From assembly GCA_040367435.1 (NCBI GenBank), contig BAABWY010000007.1:62001-126000 (forward strand): a stretch of DNA of 64,000 nucleotides, written 5' to 3'. Under the pieces are notes generated by a model, which ran no database searches, had not been told where the DNA came from, and was given only the letters and a program-made list of their open reading frames with translations. Below, piece after piece: positions 35,819 through 45,006 of the stretch. The position numbers were made by a program, and so were the translations under genes. How positions within the stretch are numbered: position 1 is the stretch's first letter; each line of letters opens with the position of its first letter. This stretch comes from Hyphomicrobiales bacterium 4NK60-0047b. GTDB taxonomy: Bacteria > Pseudomonadota > Alphaproteobacteria > Rhizobiales > HXMU1428-3.

Positions 35819-36109
35819 ATGAAAAAAACAACGACACTATCTACTCTTGCTGCTGCTGGTATCATGGCAACAGCTGGCCTTGGCGCGACAACGGCTTTTG
35901 CTGTGCCTGATAGCCCTGCCGCATGGGAAAAATGTGCTGGCGTTTCTAAAGCTGGCAAGAATGATTGCGGCGCTAAAGACGGCAGTCATGCTTGTGCTGG
36001 TCAAGCGAAAGCTGACAACCTCAAAACTGAGTGGGTTTATTTACCAAAAGGCACATGTGAGAAAATCACTGGTGGAGCTGTTGTTGGTGAGAAACCAGCT
36101 AAATCGTAA
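35819..36109 (+). CDS. bufA: Bufferin precursor peptide, DUF2282 family
   Basis: 96 residues from ATG 35819, with GGAG eight bases before. An upstream in-frame extension to 35729 lacks family character. A signal peptide ([20 protein letters not shown], cut near AFA) is followed by a mature core with four cysteines: [18 protein letters not shown], then [12 protein letters not shown] and [11 protein letters not shown]. That is the DUF2282/BufA1 signature. Bufferins are exported ribosomal peptides whose cysteines are modified by the BufB-BufC enzyme pair to bind copper. Here bufB and bufC follow directly. Confidence 0.9.
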   Translation: MKKTTTLSTLAAAGIMATAGLGATTAFAVPDSPAAWEKCAGVSKAGKNDCGAKDGSHACAGQAKADNLKTEWVYLPKGTCEKITGGAVVGEKPAKS

Positions 36110-36137
36110 GCTCTCTTAAAAGAAGGGGTTCAAGCCT

Positions 36138-37004
36138 ATGAAACGTTCATCTCTTTCTGCTGTTAAATCTGCGGGACTTGGTTTCCGTATGCCACATTTC
36201 GCGGATATTATGAAGCGAAGAGATGAAGTTCCATGGATTGAACTCCTTCTTGATAATTGGCTCTGTGAAGACGGCATTGTTGCCGACAGACTGGAGCGAC
36301 TTATCAATACATTCCCTATTACGTTTCACGGGGTTGGGCTGTCTATTGCTTCCTCCTCCCCAGTTGATGAAGACTATTTGCAGCAAGTCAAAAATCTACT
36401 AGATAAATCAGATGCGCTAGTCTATTCGGAACATTTGAGTTTCTCCCGTACCGGGTCTCAATTTATTCCTGATCTTTTGCCGTTTCCTTTTACAAGCAAA
36501 ACCCTTGAGCATGTCGCCAATAAAATTGACTTTGTTCAATCGTTTTTAAACCGACAAATGTTGATCGAGAATGTTTCGGCTTATATTGATTTCCCCAATA
36601 ATGACTTTAGTGAAGAAGATTTTATCACTGACCTTGTGAAACGAACCGGATGTGGTCTCTTACTTGATGTGAACAATATGTATGTCAATCAAGTTAACCT
36701 TGGCCGTGATGCCGAAAGGGCTCTTAAACATTTGCCTCTTGACGCAGTGCAAGAAGTTCACCTTGGTGGTCATGAGGCTGGCGAAGGGTTTTTAATTGAT
36801 GCGCATAATAATAAAGTTTGCCCTGAGGTTTGGGACATTTACCAACGGACAATCAATTTAACGGGGCCAGTTGCCTCACTTATTGAATGGGACAATGATA
36901 TTCCCTCATTTGATGTGCTTCTTGGCGAACAACAAACAGCACAAAAAATTTTAGATCGCACTCAGCCAGACCACTCTCTTGTAAGTGAGATCAATTATGG
37001 ATGA
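36138..37004 (+). CDS. bufB: MNIO-family multinuclear iron oxygenase (DUF692)
   Basis: 288 residues, a TIM-barrel DUF692 protein. Metal-binding positions of the family are visible in ITFHGVGLSI, LVYSEHLSFSR, MLIENVSAYI, LLLDVNNMYVN, EVHLGGHEAG, LIDAHNNKV and LIEWDNDIPS. MNIO enzymes oxidise peptide cysteines, for example to thiooxazole or oxazolone groups, using two or three iron atoms. It acts with the DUF2063 partner encoded next; the start of bufC overlaps its stop as ATGGATGA. Confidence 0.92.
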   Translation: MKRSSLSAVKSAGLGFRMPHFADIMKRRDEVPWIELLLDNWLCEDGIVADRLERLINTFPITFHGVGLSIASSSPVDEDYLQQVKNLLDKSDALVYSEHLSFSRTGSQFIPDLLPFPFTSKTLEHVANKIDFVQSFLNRQMLIENVSAYIDFPNNDFSEEDFITDLVKRTGCGLLLDVNNMYVNQVNLGRDAERALKHLPLDAVQEVHLGGHEAGEGFLIDAHNNKVCPEVWDIYQRTINLTGPVASLIEWDNDIPSFDVLLGEQQTAQKILDRTQPDHSLVSEINYG

Positions 37005-37815
37005 TAAACCATTAGGCTCCATATCCCTTCGTGAAACTGAAGATGCATTTGACGCATTGATGCAGGGTGAGGCTTCTGAGTTATCTAACATTTTGAGAGA
37101 CACTCCGATTGGACAATCTGTTGGTGTAAACGTTTACCGTCAGACGTCACTGTCGGCGCTAATCAACGCGATTAAAGAGACCTTTGAGACATGCCAGCAT
37201 ATATTAGGTGAAGATAATTTTGACCAATGCGCGACCTCTTTTTGTCAACTCTATCCACTCTTTCACAATGACCTGAATGTTTATGGCTCTGATTTTCCTG
37301 GGTTTATGGTGGAGCTGGTTGAGACTAGAGATGAGCTGGCGAACTTGAAATTTCTTTGTGATTTGAGCTCTTTAGAATGGGCGCTCAATGAAGCTTTTTT
37401 CGCTGATAAAAAACACCCCTTTGATGTTGATAAATTTGGCCAATTAAATGACGAGCAAAGAGGGAAACTGCTTCTTAAACTTGGACCTGACGTTCGCCTT
37501 TTGCACTCTCACTATAATGTGAAAGATATTTACACCTTTCACAAACAAGAAGAGAATATACTCAATGAGCGCTCATTCGATGTGATCTTAGAAGAACATT
37601 TCTATGTGATCCATCGTGGTTCTGCAGAAACAAATTTTGAGCTCTTCATCGACCAAGTGGATGCTTATAATTTTTCAGTTCTCAGCGCTATAAAAGATGA
37701 ATGTTGCTTTAATGATCTTTGCGAAAATTTTGCTAGAGAGATTGATGGGGTTATGCAGCCCCCTCCTTTTGGAGATTATATTTCTAAAGGGATTGTAAGT
37801 GATTTTATTTTATAA
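36997..37815 (+). CDS. bufC: BufC-like DUF2063 partner protein
   Basis: 272 residues from ATG 36997; an in-frame GTG at 36985 is less likely. The N-terminal DUF2063 domain (TEDAFDALMQGEASELSNIL, NVYRQTSLSALINAIKETFE, FCQLYPLFHNDLNVYGSDFP) is the usual partner of MNIO enzymes. It recruits the precursor peptide despite its older label of putative DNA-binding domain. The C-terminal half is less conserved. Overlap with bufB indicates coupled translation. Confidence 0.88.
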   Translation: MDDKPLGSISLRETEDAFDALMQGEASELSNILRDTPIGQSVGVNVYRQTSLSALINAIKETFETCQHILGEDNFDQCATSFCQLYPLFHNDLNVYGSDFPGFMVELVETRDELANLKFLCDLSSLEWALNEAFFADKKHPFDVDKFGQLNDEQRGKLLLKLGPDVRLLHSHYNVKDIYTFHKQEENILNERSFDVILEEHFYVIHRGSAETNFELFIDQVDAYNFSVLSAIKDECCFNDLCENFAREIDGVMQPPPFGDYISKGIVSDFIL

Positions 37816-37856
37816 TACTTGAGAAATTTAGCCCGACTAGAGTGAGTCCAGACTAA

Positions 37857-38363
37857 ATGCTGACTGAAGCTGATTATCAAAATTTATTTAAGTATGGCGT
37901 TGCTTTGGCTGGCAATGAAGATGATGCGTTTGAATTGTTACAACAATCGATAGAGAATTTTATTCGCGCACAAAAGTCGACCGTTGACAAAGACCATATT
38001 CTCAACCCTGCGGCTTATGTTAGACGGTCTATCAAAAATCTATTTATTGACAAGATGCGTCATGACCAAAAATTTCATCATATTGATTATGATGATTGTG
38101 AGTTGGAGCCGATTTTAATTACTGAGGATCATTCAATTGAAGAGATCCTTATTACAAAGCAAGACTTTCAATCATGTTGGTCCATGATGAATGTTGATGA
38201 GAGAGAGCTTTTGTATCTGTTTGCAATTGAGGGATACACCGTGCAGGAGATTGCAGATGATCTCGGGGTGAAAAAGGGAACCTTGCTCTCTAAAATTCAC
38301 CGGTTAAAGGCTCGCTTGAGAACTCAGCTCGAACTTTTAAATGAAGATAAGAAAGTTATTTGA
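37857..38363 (+). CDS. ECF-type sigma factor
   Basis: 168 residues. Region 2 includes LFKYGVALAGNEDDAFELLQ and AAYVRRSIKNLFIDKMR; region 4 has ELLYLFAIEGYTVQEIADDL followed by VKKGTLLSKIHRLKARLR, a helix-turn-helix. It follows bufC by 41 bp in the same direction and overlaps a membrane protein gene that is probably its anti-sigma factor. It most likely controls the buf operon in response to metal, by analogy to SigF control of bufferins in Caulobacter; this is inference. Confidence 0.85.
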   Translation: MLTEADYQNLFKYGVALAGNEDDAFELLQQSIENFIRAQKSTVDKDHILNPAAYVRRSIKNLFIDKMRHDQKFHHIDYDDCELEPILITEDHSIEEILITKQDFQSCWSMMNVDERELLYLFAIEGYTVQEIADDLGVKKGTLLSKIHRLKARLRTQLELLNEDKKVI

Positions 38364-38365
38364 TC

Positions 38366-38992
38366 ATGGAAAGAAAATCAATAAATCAACATCTTCAAGA
38401 TAACCTTGCTAACGTTCACTTGTCTGAAGAACAACTTTCGTCTTTAAAAGCTTTGCAAGAAGCAGAGCAATACCATCAATCTGCGCCGACTAAAACTAAG
38501 GTGCGTAATTTCTTTGCCTTGCCTGTCTCATCAATTTACCTTAACGGCATGGTGGCTTGTGTTGTCTTTTTTCTTTCATTCATTCTCTTTGCGCAGCCAA
38601 CTGATTTAGCTGAAGACATATCCCATGAAGTTGTCTCTAACCATATTTTGCTGAAACCGCTTGAGGTTAAATCTTCTGATATGGGTACCATTAAAAAACA
38701 TTTGGTTGAACTGCAATTTAACCCGATTGTTTCGAAGGTCTTTAACGAGATGCATGGACGATTGCTCGGCGGTCGTTATTGCAGCATCAAGCGCGCATTG
38801 GCTGTCCAATTGCGTTATGATACGGGCAATGGAAAGTCCTCAACTCTTTACGAAACCTCATATCATCCTAAGAAATTTTCTTTCCTCCCCAATGTCGACA
38901 AGGGGGAAGAACCTTTAGAGCATCAATTGCAAGGCTTGCGCGTGCGGCTTTGGATTGAAAAAGGCTTGGTGCTAGCAAGTGTGACTGAATGA
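38366..38992 (+). CDS. One-helix membrane protein, probable anti-sigma factor
   Basis: 208 residues from ATG 38366, two bases after the sigma stop codon; a TTG at 38360 is also in frame. A cytoplasmic N-terminus of about 50 residues (LSEEQLSSLKALQEAEQYHQ) and one membrane helix (SSIYLNGMVACVVFFLSFIL) precede a periplasmic domain. That domain holds MHGRLLGGRYCSIKRALAVQ, a motif shared with uncharacterised proteins next to sigma factors. The topology and gene order suggest an anti-sigma factor; it is not the multi-helix NrsF/DUF1109 type. A terminator follows. Confidence 0.7.
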   Translation: MERKSINQHLQDNLANVHLSEEQLSSLKALQEAEQYHQSAPTKTKVRNFFALPVSSIYLNGMVACVVFFLSFILFAQPTDLAEDISHEVVSNHILLKPLEVKSSDMGTIKKHLVELQFNPIVSKVFNEMHGRLLGGRYCSIKRALAVQLRYDTGNGKSSTLYETSYHPKKFSFLPNVDKGEEPLEHQLQGLRVRLWIEKGLVLASVTE

Positions 38993-39073
38993 TTTTTTCA
39001 ATCAAACCACATGACTGAACCATCTATTCTACTTGCTAACACCTAATTTTGATCTCTACATTTTAAATCTAAT

Positions 39074-39115
39074 GAAAGATTTCTTTATTGATCATTAGAA
39101 ATCTTTTCTTTGTTT
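39074..39115 (+). terminator. Convergent terminator, anti-sigma gene / rsgA
   Basis: GAAAGATTTCT pairs with AGAAATCTTTT, followed by CTTTGTTTTTGTTTTTTTG. The right arm overlaps the last codons of rsgA. Confidence 0.7.
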
Positions 39116-40153
39116 TTGTTTTTTTGCGTTTTTAACCATCTTACCAAATGCTCGCTCTCGTTCGTGCCGTTCTGCAAGACTCTCAGAATTGTAAGCTTCC
39201 TCGGCGAGGAGTTTACGCCATCGTTTCAAACGATTGGCATCTAGCTCACCTTTATCGACAGCCGAAAGAACAGCGCAATCTGGTTCGGTGTTATGTTCAC
39301 AATTTTTAAAACGACATTGTTCAGCTAATTCCCGTATATCAGAAAACACTTCGTCAAGACCGGTTGCAACGTCTGTCAATTGAAGCTCACGCATTCCTGG
39401 CGTGTCCAGCAACAAGCCTCCTTGGGGCGTGAAGTATAGCTTTCGTGAAGTTGTTGTATGTCGCCCCTTGTCATCATCTTCTCGTATAGCTTGCGTCGCA
39501 ATTTTACTTGATTTCATTAGAGAATTAACCAATGTGGATTTTCCAACTCCTGAAGAGCCTAGGAGGGCAACTGTTTGTCCTTTTGCACACCAGGGGGTTA
39601 GACACTCCAATGTGTTTGGGTCGTGTGAATTTACTGTTTCCACCAGGAGGCCCGGTTGTAATTTACGGGCTGCATGAGCAAAGTTTTCTGGATCCTCACT
39701 TAAATCACTCTTAGTTAAAATGATTATAGGGGTGACATTCGCTTCGCTAGCTATAACCAAGTAACGCTCGAGCCTTGGAATATTAAAATCCTGATTACAA
39801 GAAGAGACGATAAACAATGTATCCACGTTTGCTGCGATGAGCTGAAGCTTACGGCCTGTACCAGAGGCCCGGCGTTTGAATAAACTGTTGCGAAGCAGTA
39901 AACGGTTTGGCTTTAAAGTTTTGGCGTCGAGTAACAGCCAATCACCTACCGTTGCAACTGAGCTTTCTTCCCCATCATCAGAGCGAAAAGGTGGTATTGT
40001 TCGATCTAAGGAAATTCCCACAACACGCAAATTATTGCGGTGCACTTCTATAACTTTTACGGGAACGTATGAATTTAGATCTGTTGTATCAAGTTGTGAT
40101 AAAAAGAAAGCATTCCAGCCAAGGTTGGCCAATTCAGAAATTTTATATGTCAT
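39095..40153 (-). CDS. rsgA: Ribosome small-subunit-dependent GTPase RsgA
   Basis: 352 residues from ATG 40153; a GTG six codons upstream is in frame. Circularly permuted GTPase: TKSDL (G4) comes before the P-loop GSSGVGKSTLVNSL, then DTPGMREL (G3). An N-terminal OB domain and a C-terminal zinc finger (CRFKNCEHNTEPDC) complete the family. RsgA checks maturation of the 30S decoding centre. It is monocistronic here. Confidence 0.95.
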   Translation of the reverse strand: MTYKISELANLGWNAFFLSQLDTTDLNSYVPVKVIEVHRNNLRVVGISLDRTIPPFRSDDGEESSVATVGDWLLLDAKTLKPNRLLLRNSLFKRRASGTGRKLQLIAANVDTLFIVSSCNQDFNIPRLERYLVIASEANVTPIIILTKSDLSEDPENFAHAARKLQPGLLVETVNSHDPNTLECLTPWCAKGQTVALLGSSGVGKSTLVNSLMKSSKIATQAIREDDDKGRHTTTSRKLYFTPQGGLLLDTPGMRELQLTDVATGLDEVFSDIRELAEQCRFKNCEHNTEPDCAVLSAVDKGELDANRLKRWRKLLAEEAYNSESLAERHERERAFGKMVKNAKKQKQRKDF

Positions 40154-40536
40154 TGATTTCTCACTAAGCACCGCGTGCTAAAAAGCTGGCGCAGTAAAAT
40201 GTCAAGCACCATGAAGGCCTTACTACTAAGGGTAGGAACTTTCAGTTTCAGCGAGGTTGTGAGATTACGATTATGAAATAGCTCTTTGAATTTAGCTATT
40301 TAGTTTCATCAATCGGTCTTTCAATTAATCTCGAACCTCAGAGATAAATTCAACGACAATCATAAAATTTTCCTTTTTCATTTATATATTCAATATAACA
40401 AAACTAAAGACGTTAAGCTATATAGATCATAATATGTAATAGTTTAAAGGCGAGAAAATGGTCTGGAAACAATTCACACGGCGACCGCTTGCCGATACAA
40501 GCCAGTAGATTAATTAATCAATCATTTATTGTGAAA
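40154..40536. other. Intergenic region upstream of rsgA
   Basis: AT-rich sequence between the rsgA start and the 3' end of the tRNA gene. No gene, repeat or convincing hairpin was seen. The rsgA promoter should be here. Confidence 0.35.
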
Positions 40537-40613
40537 TGGCGCGCCGGGGAAGATTCGAACTCCCGACCCCCTGATTCGTAGTCAGGTACTCTATCCAGCT
40601 GAGCTACCGGCGC
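40537..40613 (-). tRNA. tRNA-Arg (anticodon ACG)
   Basis: Acceptor arms GCGCCGG and CCGGCGC pair fully; discriminator G and an encoded CCA end follow. The D arm holds GCTCAGCTGGATAGAGT, the anticodon arm CTGACTACGAATCAG with anticodon ACG, and the T arm GGGAGTTCGAATCTTCC. It would read CGN arginine codons after A34 deamination. 77 nt including CCA. Confidence 0.97.
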
Positions 40614-40840
40614 CTAATCGAGATGCCATGAGTTGGCACTGATTATTATGTTTGAAGGGTTTACCCTTAAAGTCTTTAATAAAAAGCAAATTTATCAGAA
40701 CTTTAATTTGAATTGCCTTCAGGTCAGGCGGTATTACTAGCCGCTTCATTAGCCAATTGCAAGAGGCTTATTGAAGAAAATTTCTGTTTTTAAATTTTTT
40801 ATTAAAAAGCTCCGCTCGGCTCCTAATACTGACTTTCTAT

Positions 40841-42283
40841 TTAAGAAGAGGCTCCATTCCCGCCGTTTCCGTTTTCTGGTAGTTGAATTTGGAAATGGGC
40901 GCCTGCATCGTTGTTTTTATAGGTAATCGAGCCATTGTGAGCCTGGATAATTTCAGCTGAGATGGCTAACCCTAAGCCTGTGCCACCTTTTCTTAGGCTG
41001 CCTTTAAAGGGCTGGAACATAAATTCCTGGGCCTTATCCGGAACGCCTGGGCCAGTATCCTTGATATCTATAATATTCAAATTGCCTTCTTTGTTCAGCT
41101 CTATGCTCACAGTATCTGGCGCTGAACAATCTGTTTTGGCATCTAAAACTTGCACACTATTGCGTATTAAATTACCGAACACACGGTAGAGCTGCTCATA
41201 ATCACCGTAGATTTTGGTATTTTCATCAATATCTATTTTGATATTCACACGTGCTTTTGGCAATCCGAGCTCTTCAAAAACTTCGTTAAATAAATCCATT
41301 AATTTAAAATTTGTTCTGCTGAGACTTTTCTCATCTTCAATTTTGCCATATTGCAACGTCTCAGAGCAAAGTTTAATGGCGCGGTCAATTGAACGAACAA
41401 GCCTTGGTGTCACTCGTTGTACTGTTGGGTCATCAACACCTGTTAAACGATCCGAGACCAGCTGGGCTGTGCCGAGCATATTGCGCAAATCATGATTAAT
41501 TTTACTCACCGCTCCGCCCAGATTTGCTAGCCTGTTTTTTTGCTTCAGTAAGGATGCGAGATCAGTTTGGAGCGAAAGAAGCTCGTTTTCTACCGTTCCG
41601 ATTTCATCTGTTCGTCCACTTGGGATTACCCGCCGGTCTGGGTCTTGGGGATTTTCACTGAAGTGCATCATGTTTTCAGTTAACTGGCCAATGGGTGCAA
41701 CAAGTAACCGGTTCAGTGCTAAGTAAACAAGAGCAGCACTGAAGATTGAGATGATGATCGACAGCCCTAAAATGTTAAGCGCGAAACTTATCATATCTTT
41801 TTTTAAGGGGCCTTGAACCATAAGCACCTCTAAGAATTGCACATCCGACATTTCAGGCTTGTCGACAACACGTATAAGTAAATTATCCGGCTGGAAGTAG
41901 ACCGCAATGGCATCACGAATAAGAGATAGGAAATTTTGATGACGTAAGTCAAAATGAGCCATAATGGCGCGAGGCATTGGAGACTGGAGAATGAGTTGGC
42001 GCCGATTACCTTTTTTAAGAGCCACTGCATAAACCTGAGCGTTATTGAGCAATTCCCAGCGCAACTTTTCCGGGACCTGGTTATTAGGTGCAGCTTCGAC
42101 GGCAAGGGCTGCAATTTGAGCCGCACTCATGCGTTCGTCGATCCAATTTTTTCGAAAATTCCCAATTGAAGGCAGAAAGATTAAAATCTCCGCCAACATA
42201 ACAAAAAGAGCCGTCAACAGCAGTAATTTTGCTGAAAGACTAAAGCCAGTAGCTACTCTTTTATTTGACTGAAAAAACCTCAC
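40841..42283 (-). CDS. Membrane sensor histidine kinase with HAMP domain
   Basis: 480 residues. Two membrane helices (about 20-40 and 168-190) enclose a periplasmic domain; HAMP follows (LVAPIGQLTENMMHF). The phospho-acceptor His lies in SKINHDLRNMLGTAQLV (about 265), and the ATPase domain shows YRVFGNLIRNSVQVLDA and GGTGLGLAISAEIIQAHNG. This HDLRN type of dimerisation helix is common in alphaproteobacterial kinases. No response regulator is adjacent. Ligand unknown. Confidence 0.9.
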   Translation of the reverse strand: MRFFQSNKRVATGFSLSAKLLLLTALFVMLAEILIFLPSIGNFRKNWIDERMSAAQIAALAVEAAPNNQVPEKLRWELLNNAQVYAVALKKGNRRQLILQSPMPRAIMAHFDLRHQNFLSLIRDAIAVYFQPDNLLIRVVDKPEMSDVQFLEVLMVQGPLKKDMISFALNILGLSIIISIFSAALVYLALNRLLVAPIGQLTENMMHFSENPQDPDRRVIPSGRTDEIGTVENELLSLQTDLASLLKQKNRLANLGGAVSKINHDLRNMLGTAQLVSDRLTGVDDPTVQRVTPRLVRSIDRAIKLCSETLQYGKIEDEKSLSRTNFKLMDLFNEVFEELGLPKARVNIKIDIDENTKIYGDYEQLYRVFGNLIRNSVQVLDAKTDCSAPDTVSIELNKEGNLNIIDIKDTGPGVPDKAQEFMFQPFKGSLRKGGTGLGLAISAEIIQAHNGSITYKNNDAGAHFQIQLPENGNGGNGASS

Positions 42284-42498
42284 GTTTCATCTTCCCGCCC
42301 CTCACGGGCATTTTTGTTAAGCTCATATGTAATCAAACAAATTTTGATTACAAGAGCCTTTCAATTTAAACTACTTTCTTTATTTTTACCTATAGAAACT
42401 TCTATAGGCAAAGAAATATGATGAGAATGGTAACCAGCAATTTCCCGATTGGCTTGGTCTACTTAAGCTAAGCCTGTTGTGCTGGCACCTTCTTTTTA

Positions 42499-43923
42499 TC
42501 AACCAAATTTGGCCAAAAACTTAATTGCTTTTCTCAACATTGGGCTCATTAATTTTGGCTGAAAATATGTGTATGCAACACGTTTATTAATCTCACTCAA
42601 AGTTGGATATGGAGAGACAAACCCTGTAAACGCCTTGATATTTAAATTTGACGACATTGCCAGTGACCACATTTGAATAAGCTCACCTGCATTTTCACCA
42701 ACGATAGAAACCCCTAGGATTTTGCCTTTGCGGGTCGTGACTAATTTTACAAGACCGTCCGTCTTTCTCTCGGCTTGAGCGCGATCATTTTCAGCATAAG
42801 GCCAACGCAGCACATGGACTTTGCCATGTTTCTTTGTTGCTTCTTCTTCTGTTAAACCAATATGTGCAAGCTCTGGGTCTGTGTAAGTTACCCATGGAAT
42901 TTTGGTTGTATCTACTTTGGCAGGCATGCGGAACAAGGCACGGCGAATGACAATGCCGGCGTGATAATTTGCCATGTGTGTGAATTGCAAGCCGCCAGTG
43001 ATGTCACCAATTGCGAAAACTTTCTTATTTGTCGTCACCAGGCCTTTGTTCACTTTTACACCGCGGCGATCAAAGAGAATGCCAGCATTTTCTAATTTTA
43101 GGCTATCCAGATTTGGACGCCTTCCTGTTGCGATAAGAAGATGTGTGCCTTTAATTTCGCCTTGCTCAGCTCCTTTAGATACTCTGACAGTTATCCCTTG
43201 GATGTCTTGGCTCACTCTTTCAACACTTGTTTCTTCTAGAATTTCAATACCTTCATCTCTTAAGCGTTCGAGAACAACTGATGTTAATTCAGGGTCATCT
43301 TTGCCTAGCGCTTTCATGGCTTCGATAACTGTTACTTTCGAGCCAAGGCGATGATGGGCCTGTGCCATTTCCATACCGATGGGGCCACCACCAATGACGA
43401 TGAGATGCGGGATCGCTTGGTCATTATCGAAGATGGTTTCATTGGTGAAAAAGTTTACATTTTCTAATCCCTCAATTGGAGGAATGGCTGGTGCTGATCC
43501 AGTTGCGATGATTGTGCGCCGAGCTTTGATTTCATAGTCACCGGCTGTTACCGTATAGCTATCTTTAAAAGATGCTTCTGCCTGGATAACGTTTACGCCT
43601 AACCCTTCGAAACGCTCGACTGAGTCATTCGGCTCAATCGCTGCGATCACTTCATGAACGTGTTTGTTCACAGCACGAAAATCGATTGACGGTTCTTGCG
43701 GAGTGATGCCGAATTTGTTTTGTGAGCGCATCTGATGTGCTCTTTTACCTGCGGCCAAAAGTGCCTTTGACGGAACGCAGCCAGTGTTCAAGCAATCACC
43801 GCCCATTTTATGTTTTTCGATGAGAACAACTTCCACACCAAGTTGGGCGGCGGCAGCTGCTACAGAGAGCCCTCCCGAGCCAGCTCCGATGACGCATAAA
43901 TCTGGTGTTAGTACGTTTGACAT
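42499..43923 (-). CDS. Flavin disulfide oxidoreductase, mercuric-reductase-like
   Basis: 474 residues from ATG 43923, with GAGGAAA ten bases before; the longer open frame reads through a repeat. FAD-binding GAGSGGLSVAAAAAQ, redox disulfide GGDCLNTGCVPSKALL, NAD-binding VIGGGPIGMEMAQAHHRLG and second FAD motif VFAIGDITGG are present. The C-terminal segment reads SPYPTLSEINKR, lacking the His of the HxHPT active site of lipoamide dehydrogenase. No N-terminal heavy-metal domain. It is the third gene of an operon with DUF547 and VTT proteins, a widespread association of unknown purpose. Substrate unknown. Confidence 0.85.
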   Translation of the reverse strand: MSNVLTPDLCVIGAGSGGLSVAAAAAQLGVEVVLIEKHKMGGDCLNTGCVPSKALLAAGKRAHQMRSQNKFGITPQEPSIDFRAVNKHVHEVIAAIEPNDSVERFEGLGVNVIQAEASFKDSYTVTAGDYEIKARRTIIATGSAPAIPPIEGLENVNFFTNETIFDNDQAIPHLIVIGGGPIGMEMAQAHHRLGSKVTVIEAMKALGKDDPELTSVVLERLRDEGIEILEETSVERVSQDIQGITVRVSKGAEQGEIKGTHLLIATGRRPNLDSLKLENAGILFDRRGVKVNKGLVTTNKKVFAIGDITGGLQFTHMANYHAGIVIRRALFRMPAKVDTTKIPWVTYTDPELAHIGLTEEEATKKHGKVHVLRWPYAENDRAQAERKTDGLVKLVTTRKGKILGVSIVGENAGELIQMWSLAMSSNLNIKAFTGFVSPYPTLSEINKRVAYTYFQPKLMSPMLRKAIKFLAKFG

Positions 43924-43945
43924 TTTTTCTGTTTCCTCTTTTTTT

Positions 43946-44022
43946 GTCTCACGGGAGTTTACCGCTGCGCGGTCTTCCCTCCGACTGGGCGGGGCTAGGC
44001 CCCGACGGCCGTTCGGCCTACG
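43946..44022 (+). repeat. Short family B copy ahead of the oxidoreductase gene
   Basis: Leader GTCTCACGGG; hairpins ACCGC-tgc-GCGGT, GGGGC-tag-GCCCC and GGCC-gttc-GGCC; ends CCTACG like the copy at 19954. A degraded echo (GATAGCC-gttc-GGCCTATG) lies at about 44092. Confidence 0.75.
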
Positions 44023-44175
44023 TTTTTTATTCTCGGTAATACGGTTAGTTTCTCTTTGAGATCGCAACCTGTATCTACTCTCTTAGTTCCGATAGCCGTT
44101 CGGCCTATGTCTATGTTCTCGGTGATACGGTCAATTTACTTAATTGACCGTAACCTCCATCGATTATTTTTCTCT

Positions 44176-45006
44176 TTACTGCTTGCGGAATTTTTTGATG
44201 GCCACAGGCAAGAGTGATACGACTGCTAATAACGCAAATGCTATAAGTAAGTCTGTTGTTATTAGCGATGAGGTGTCTAACTCAAATTTACAATTGGCTG
44301 CATTCGCTCCTGCTAAACAAGCTTCATATGATTCTTTTTGTGCAACGATGACACTTTCAAGACCCTGACCAACATATGAGAAGGCAAGAGTGCCAGGTAT
44401 GATACCGAAAAAAGTTGCTATAAAATACGTACTTAATTTTACACCTAAAAGCGCAGGCGCTAAATTAACAAGCCAAAACGGGAAAGCAGGTACAAGACGT
44501 AAGAAAAACATGTAGCTCAGGGCATTTTCTTCAAAGCCTTTTTGCAGTTTTTCTAAAAAAGGTCCTGCTTTAGATTTTAAATGTTCACCTAGAGATGTTT
44601 TGGCAGCCAGGAATAAAATGGTTGCGCCAATGGTTGCGCCGGTTACGGTGGCAAAGGTTCCAACGAACCACCCAAACAACAAACCACCTGCGACTGTGAT
44701 TACAATTCCACTTGGAAAAGAAAGCGCTGTAAGCACTGCATAGGCTAATATATAAAGTAAGATGGCTGAGACATAATTCGCTGAGATGAAACTTCTTAGA
44801 TTTTCCAAGTTTAAGGCCAGCTCCTTGAAGGAAAGGTAATTGTGCCACCCTTGTGAAAAGGCCACTCCCATGAAGGCTACGATGGCCATTAATGGAAGAT
44901 ATTTTTTCCAGACCGATGTGCTCTCAGCTTCGGCAGTTTGTTGTACTTGATCTTCCATCAAAGTGGACTCCTTTGGTGTGTATGTCATATTATTTTGATT
45001 GGTCAT
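44176..45006 (-). CDS. VTT-domain (TVP38/TMEM64/DedA-like) membrane protein
   Basis: 276 residues, about six membrane helices. The VTT core can be followed: ILAYAVLTALSFPSGIVITV, then GGLLFGWFVGTFATVTGATI and LRLVPAFPFWLVNLAPALLG. Family members are linked to lipid scrambling or transport across membranes. The gene overlaps the end of the DUF547 gene by 17 bp, with an alternative start at 44988. It is the middle gene of the DUF547-VTT-oxidoreductase operon. Confidence 0.88.
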   Translation of the reverse strand: MTNQNNMTYTPKESTLMEDQVQQTAEAESTSVWKKYLPLMAIVAFMGVAFSQGWHNYLSFKELALNLENLRSFISANYVSAILLYILAYAVLTALSFPSGIVITVAGGLLFGWFVGTFATVTGATIGATILFLAAKTSLGEHLKSKAGPFLEKLQKGFEENALSYMFFLRLVPAFPFWLVNLAPALLGVKLSTYFIATFFGIIPGTLAFSYVGQGLESVIVAQKESYEACLAGANAANCKFELDTSSLITTDLLIAFALLAVVSLLPVAIKKFRKQ

